Shown: positions 60,432 to 64,000 of the stretch, one piece after another
How the letters are laid out: every line of letters starts with the position of its first letter
Numbering within the stretch: position 1 is the first letter of the stretch
NCBI GenBank assembly: GCA_016801845.1
Contig: CM028910.1
Location: 9,346,629 to 9,410,628 of the forward strand
Reading direction: 5' to 3'
Length of the DNA stretch: 64,000 nt
Origin: Polydactylus sextarius
Lineage: Eukaryota > Chordata > Actinopteri > Polynemidae
Notes under the pieces: generated by a model
What the model was told of the DNA's origin: nothing
What the model saw: the letters and a program-made list of their open reading frames with translations, nothing else
The model's database searches: none
Translations under genes and position numbers: made by a program

Positions 60432-60463
<32 letters not shown>
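60425..60463. repeat. (AAT)n microsatellite
   Basis: About 13 trinucleotide units with one variant near the start. Confidence 0.9.
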
Positions 60464-60464
<1 letters not shown>

Positions 60465-61840
60465 GAAAAATAAACATATTAATTAAAAAAAATAATATAT
60501 CATTTTTTAAATCTTATTTTGCAATTTTAACAATTCTTCTATGAGGCTGTACTGTGGCACAGCAGTAGTTTGAGCTAAATGATAATGTCTGCGCTCAAAC
60601 ATGCTAATGTTTAGCAGATATAATGTTTAAACTGTTTAATGTCTTAACTTAGCATGTTAGCATGCTAAAATTTGCACTACAATGAGGCTGTTTTAAGGCA
60701 CTTTTTATCTTTTAATGTGCCATGAAGCTAATTATTGGCTAATTGTTTATTCATTTGTATGTTTGTACATTTGTTAGTTTGAACATTTGACTGACAGACG
60801 GACCAATGTCACCACACAGCTAAACCACATAGCTAAAAATGTTGTTTCATGCTGTAACTGTGACATATTCTAAAATACATACAATATATCTTACTATAAC
60901 ATACTTATTTATGATAAAAATAATTTTACATTTTTTGACAGACTGATGATGAATTGTGATAATGGCCATCAATGCCATATTCTTCTTTTCTACAGAGATG
61001 TACATTATTTTGCATTGTTTGATATGTATTTTCCTACTTTCACATGTAAAGCTTGACACACATCAGTGGGCAGTGCTGTGAAAAATGGTGACTGATGACA
61101 GTCATGTTGTGTTGTTAGTGTTCAAATGTGTCATCACAGCTAATTTGATGTTGATATATATACACATATATGGCAGGACAATCCTTTAATTTAGCAAAAA
61201 CCTCTCTCCATGTAGCTCCAGAAACCTCCAAGAGTGATTCTAAATCACCTTCCAGGGTTGGTAGTTTGTTTAGAATGTAGCGTTTTGTTGCTGAAAATTG
61301 GTTTTTAGGAATATGCAAAAACAAAATGATACACTTCGAGATTAGGTTTGTCATTTCTTTTCTTCTACGTATTCATATGAGCTGCAACACAATCTGTAGG
61401 AAGCCTTGACAGCTAGTAACAGCTAGTAACAGCTCCGTGTGACAGGTGTCTTCCTCCGGTATGTAATCACAGTGCGAGGACCCATGCTGTGCAAAACAGA
61501 CAACAACAGTTTTTATAATGATGGAGTATCTACAGTGTGCAGGCTTAAAGCGAGGACTCTTGAGGATGCGTCAGATGCACTTTTGAATTGAATTTTTAAG
61601 ACAGTGGCGGCAGAACGAGAAGCACAATAAACACAACAAAACCTGGTAATAATGCTGGGTCTTTTAAAGGTTGAATTTACACTTAGTGAAGTGGTGTAGT
61701 TGAGAGATAATAGGGCCTATCAGACAATTCATTACCTGTAGACCCAGGTATTCAGTCTTGCTGCCCACTGAGATTTGGTACCGGTCCAGTCCTGCACCAG
61801 ATGTAAGCCTGAGGGGAGTGCTGGGTCAGGGTTAATGGCT
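60464..61840. other. Intergenic, nothing distinctive
   Basis: AT-rich with no exon. It contains a short tandem of AACAGCTAGT units (about 61,410-61,432). Confidence 0.4.
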
Positions 61841-62700
61841 ATAGCATAGTATCATGTTCTGCTCTGTTGAAGTCCACCCTCTCACCCTGCCAAGAGAGCT
61901 CAGAGGTCAGCGGGGACATTAGTCTCAGCCCTATTCTTCATTAGCCTTGCTAATTACAGGGCTCCTCTACAGGGATGGCAGCTCATGCCTGGGACGAGCC
62001 TTGTGCTCTCTGTCTTTACTTTGCACCACCACGGGTCCTTCCATATGCCAAGCTTCAGCTGGCTCTGCTGAAATAGACTCTAGCTCCTGACTCGCTGTTT
62101 CTCCAGCCACTTTAGACACATGTCAAGTCAACACATATCCACATCCAATATCACTCTCTGCACTACGCTCCCTGACATGAAGCCCTGGAATTTTGCGTGC
62201 TGACAGGCCCTATTTTCTGCTATGAGGAAACCCTCTTACAGGTCCTTTTCACTGTTATCAATGGAGAGGTGGCCTGTGACATTGCCGTTGGCCTCTATCG
62301 CCTGTTGTTGTTATGTGTAAGACAGCTTCTTCTTGTAGCGCTGAAGAAGCTCCTCAGACACTGCTGCCTGCTGGGCGAGGTGTCAGAATGATGATTGCTT
62401 TCTGACCTTGGCTGGCTCTCCATTACATCCATAATGAAACCTGCACTTCCTCTACAGCTGCCTCTAAATGGTAAAAGGTGCTTCGCTGTATATCTTCGCC
62501 TTTGATTCCAGGTTGTTGCTGGCATTTGATCCTTAACGTGTTTCCTCTTTTGGTGACCATGCACCTTTGGGACCTGTCATCATGGCATGGTAGTTGGGTG
62601 CCTTCATCCATTCATCTGTGTGGCCTTGTCTGTCGCTCTTTGATTAAACTCTGTGAACAAGTAGGAGGGACCTTTAAGACACCCTCATCTCTCAGGACGT
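61841..62700. promoter_or_regulatory. Candidate conserved non-coding block
   Basis: About 0.85 kb of even, GC-richer sequence without simple repeats, between AT-rich flanks, with CATTAGCCTTGCTAATTACAGG and other paired ATTA cores near 61,940. Open frames occur on both strands (for example 62,197-62,391 plus), but none has splice sites or protein features I recognise. More likely regulatory than coding. Confidence 0.3.
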
Positions 62701-64000
62701 AGAAAACCCCCATGACCCTAATGTGGAAAACTAACCTCTAACTTTAGAAAGAATATAAAAGAACAATATAAAAATGTCACTTGGTGCTGGTGGTGTCACT
62801 TTGGCTGAATGAGTTGAAGAAAAATATCTAGGTCAGACTTTCTGACCAGTATTGCAATAATTCTTCTATAAATCAAATTCTAGATGGTACACCAAGTTTG
62901 AAATGTAAGAAATAAAATAAACCAAAACTAAATGTGTTGGTCTGATAAGTGAACAAGAAAAAATAACACAGTGTCACCAAATATTGAATTTTAACCCATC
63001 AACATCGAAAAAATGAACCTACAGGTATATAATGATATAATATAATAATATAATTAGCTAAACTTTTTTAAAGTATATATGAAGGTAATTGGACTTGTCC
63101 GAGGTTCTTGACATTTCACTGCTCATCTGAAAGGCTAATAGGAAGTGTCAGGTATTTAGCTAGGTGTAAGCTAGCTAATTAGCTAACTAAACCAAAGTAA
63201 AAATATATTCCATACATAACTTGGTAGCTTTTGGTAGCTTTACAATGTATTCATTTCATTGACTGCCTTATTCAACATGGATAATGTACAGTAGAAAAAG
63301 AAATTGAAAAATCACTAGAGCTAGCCAAAATGCTATTCTTTCAATTTAATCGATCTGTAGTCACAATTTTGCTCAAAAAAAGATTGTTCATTTGTGGTGA
63401 AAGTGACAAACTGTGGTGTCTCTCCAGGTTTTAACAGTGGACTTAGATAGTTACATTGTAGCTCCACAAGCTAATGCTAACACTTTGCTAGCCTGAATAC
63501 TAAATTTCTCATTTTAGAGCTTTAAAGGTGATATGGTTAGCTAGCAGACTAATTAGCTAGCAAGTTTATCTTGAAAAAGACTTAACCATGTGTCTTTTAT
63601 GTGTCTTTCAAAAATTACACAGTACATAGTTAAATAGTTTTATTTCTAGTTTAGCTAGTTCTCAGAATTAACTATAAACCGGTAAAATTGACCAAATACA
63701 CTTGTTAAAAGAAGTATTAATATAATTTTAAAATCAAAATTTGGCTTATATTAAATTGACCAATTATTGAATCTTTTCATTTGAAAACATTGGCTGGTAG
63801 GGCAGTTTCCAAAGTATCTGTTGTCATCATGTGATTGTGGAGACTGAAGGAAAAAGGAGGAGCGGTTATTAACGAGTGAGAAAATGGAAGAGAGCTTTTT
63901 AGCAGCACAGAGGTACCATCCCATAACTTCTCTGCACATATAGGCCTGTCTGAAAACTCCCATTGATCAGCTCCAAGTCTCTTGTTCAGCACTAACCGCT
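62701..64000. other. Intergenic, AGCTA-rich
   Basis: AT-rich with many TAGCTA/GCTAGC words between 63,150 and 63,660. Probably a decayed interspersed repeat; no gene. Confidence 0.35.

Noticed and set aside
62197..62391. A 64-codon plus-strand Leu-rich frame
   Set aside because: No splice signals or homologue in memory. The block is better explained as regulatory; a codon-conservation test would decide.

Overview
This is vertebrate nuclear DNA, almost certainly from a ray-finned fish (teleost). Genes have short GT-AG-bounded exons separated by AT-rich introns. Long CA, TA, GATA and AAT microsatellites are frequent, and the interspersed repeats are fish-type (Tc1-like, PIF/Harbinger-like and hAT-like elements, and a LINE of the kind common in teleosts). 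No bacterial, organellar or viral gene organisation is seen. Three protein-coding genes can be supported, and all three are recognisable.

Layout. 1-15.4 kb: non-coding DNA with a decayed LINE fragment (4.23-5.3 kb), an internally deleted Tc1/mariner copy (10.78-11.57 kb), a pure (CA)n tract of about 279 bp (9.70-9.98 kb), several blocks that look like conserved non-coding elements, and a possible orphan promoter/first exon near 14.6-14.85 kb. 15.54-21.06 kb, minus strand: kyat3 (kynurenine aminotransferase 3), 13 coding exons that join without a frame break into 449 residues. A probable non-coding first exon lies near 22.2-22.35 kb. 22.4-26.9 kb: intergenic, with a perfect 38-bp palindrome. 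26.9-40.4 kb, plus strand: lrrc8c, with a non-coding exon near 26.9-27.08 kb and coding exons at 31,804-31,941 and 37,142-39,391 (795 residues). 41.3-48.8 kb, plus strand: lrrc8d, with a GC-rich non-coding exon ending at 41,763 and a single coding exon at 43,879-46,434 (851 residues). 48.8-64 kb: no coding gene seen; microsatellites, G-rich tracts and more candidate conserved non-coding blocks.

How the genes work. KYAT3 is a PLP-dependent transaminase / cysteine-S-conjugate beta-lyase of tryptophan and sulfur amino-acid metabolism; the first exon supplies a likely mitochondrial presequence. LRRC8C and LRRC8D are accessory subunits of the volume-regulated anion channel (VRAC), which needs LRRC8A supplied from another locus. 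The relative orientation (kyat3 minus; lrrc8c then lrrc8d plus) agrees with the human 1p22 order as I remember it, but lrrc8b and the GBP cluster that lie between KYAT3 and LRRC8C in human are not present here.

No clearly undescribed biological system is evident. The most useful leads are the palindrome at 23.7 kb, the GC-AG intron of kyat3, transposon copies in introns and UTRs, the unassigned promoter-like region at 14.6 kb, and the non-coding blocks flanking the genes. Conservation claims could not be tested here and are inference.
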